Both the position numbers and the translations under genes were made by a program. The notes beneath the pieces are model-generated. The model was not told where the DNA came from. It saw only the letters and a list, made by a program, of their open reading frames with translations, and searched no databases. Shown piece by piece: positions 5,912 to 5,991 of a DNA stretch of 5,991 nucleotides. Position 1 is the first letter of the stretch. Each line of letters begins with the position of its first letter. The stretch is from Actinomycetota bacterium. GTDB lineage: Bacteria > Actinomycetota > Thermoleophilia > Gaiellales > Gaiellaceae. The stretch lies in the NCBI GenBank assembly GCA_013812265.1, contig JACCTQ010000162.1, positions 1 through 5,991 of the forward strand, written 5' to 3'.

Positions 5912-5991
5912 TTAGGGCTCAGGCGGCGGCGGTGGCGGAAGAACCGGGGGCGGTTCCGGGGGCGGTGGCGGCGGAAGAACCGGGGGCGGCT
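5912..5991 (-). CDS. C-terminal end of an unidentified protein with a proline-rich repeat tail (partial)
   Basis: Read on the minus strand from the window edge, the last 25 codons before TAA (5914 to 5912) encode almost only proline, with Glu, Val and Leu at fixed places. The repeating unit is PPPVLPPPPPPE, 12 residues. This frame has no stop, and the strict amino acid periodicity with synonymous codon variation (GAA and GAG for Glu; CCA, CCC, CCG and CCT for Pro) supports real coding. Such tails occur at the ends of secreted, cell-wall or scaffold proteins; which kind cannot be told from the fragment. It contains no Ser or Thr. Runs of six prolines would need EF-P for smooth translation. The gene lies 50 nt upstream of the GT-C gene in the same direction and may be in its operon. 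Confidence 0.62.
   Translation of the reverse strand, partial: PPPVLPPPPPPEPPPVLPPPPPPEP
5921..5991 (-). repeat. 36-bp-period proline-codon tandem repeat, continuing past the window
   Basis: The string AAGAACCGGGGGCGG recurs at 5939-5953 and 5975-5989, exactly 36 bp apart. The 5921-5938 segment matches the proline half of the unit more loosely. About two units are visible and the array runs off the edge. The period is a multiple of three, so copy-number change would keep the reading frame. Confidence 0.7.

Noticed and set aside
5922..5991. Glycine-rich plus-strand reading of the terminal repeat
   Set aside because: The plus frame giving Gly-rich sequence follows a TAG at 5913-5915 with no start codon before the repeats. 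The minus-strand proline frame ends at a proper stop and shows synonymous variation.
5912..5991. Proline-rich tail as an O-mannosylation acceptor for the adjacent GT-C enzyme
   Set aside because: The visible tail has no Ser or Thr. The rest of the protein is outside the window, so the idea cannot be supported.
1..5991. CRISPR array, tRNA/rRNA genes, transposase or phage genes, defence or toxin-antitoxin modules
   Set aside because: No spaced direct repeats, cloverleaf-like sequences, transposase or nuclease motifs were seen. Nearly all bases are accounted for by six genes.

Overview
The window is very GC-rich, uses actinobacterial-style codons (third position mostly G or C), and has GTG and TTG starts, tight gene packing and genes without clear ribosome binding sites. 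This fits a high-GC actinomycete. The glycosyltransferase types suggest a Thermoleophilia-like lineage, but that placement is inference. I see no mobile element, CRISPR array, tRNA or rRNA.

Layout. Positions 1-1160 (minus) hold nearly all of moeA, the molybdenum insertase of molybdenum cofactor synthesis, with its last residues cut off by the window edge. A 23-bp divergent intergenic region (1161-1183) follows and seems to hold back-to-back -10 elements. Next is a plus-strand three-gene block: a family 2 polyprenyl-phosphate glycosyltransferase (1184-2122), a family 4 glycosyltransferase (about 2119-3186) and a DUF2079 multi-pass membrane protein (3183-4634). All three junctions are overlapping or near-overlapping, so they are probably one operon. 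Its stop lies 9 bp from the stop of a convergent minus-strand gene (4644-5861) for a multi-pass GT-C glycosyltransferase resembling the MptA/MptB and GT87 families. Upstream of that gene, a 9-bp perfect inverted repeat separates it from the proline-rich C-terminus of another minus-strand gene (5912-5991, partial).

How the genes may work together. The GT2 enzyme would charge a polyprenyl phosphate with a sugar on the cytoplasmic face. The two large membrane proteins look like GT-C-type enzymes that use such lipid-linked sugars on the outer face. The GT4 enzyme would add nucleotide-activated sugars in the cytoplasm. Together they look like a small surface-glycan, lipoglycan or glycoprotein assembly cassette. 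The acceptor is not identifiable here. moeA is a housekeeping neighbour that may share only the promoter region.

The most notable points are the absence of any ordinary start codon where the GT4 gene should begin, the symmetric divergent promoter, and a hairpin plus polyproline tail just ahead of the minus-strand GT-C gene. I found no convincing evidence of a wholly new system.
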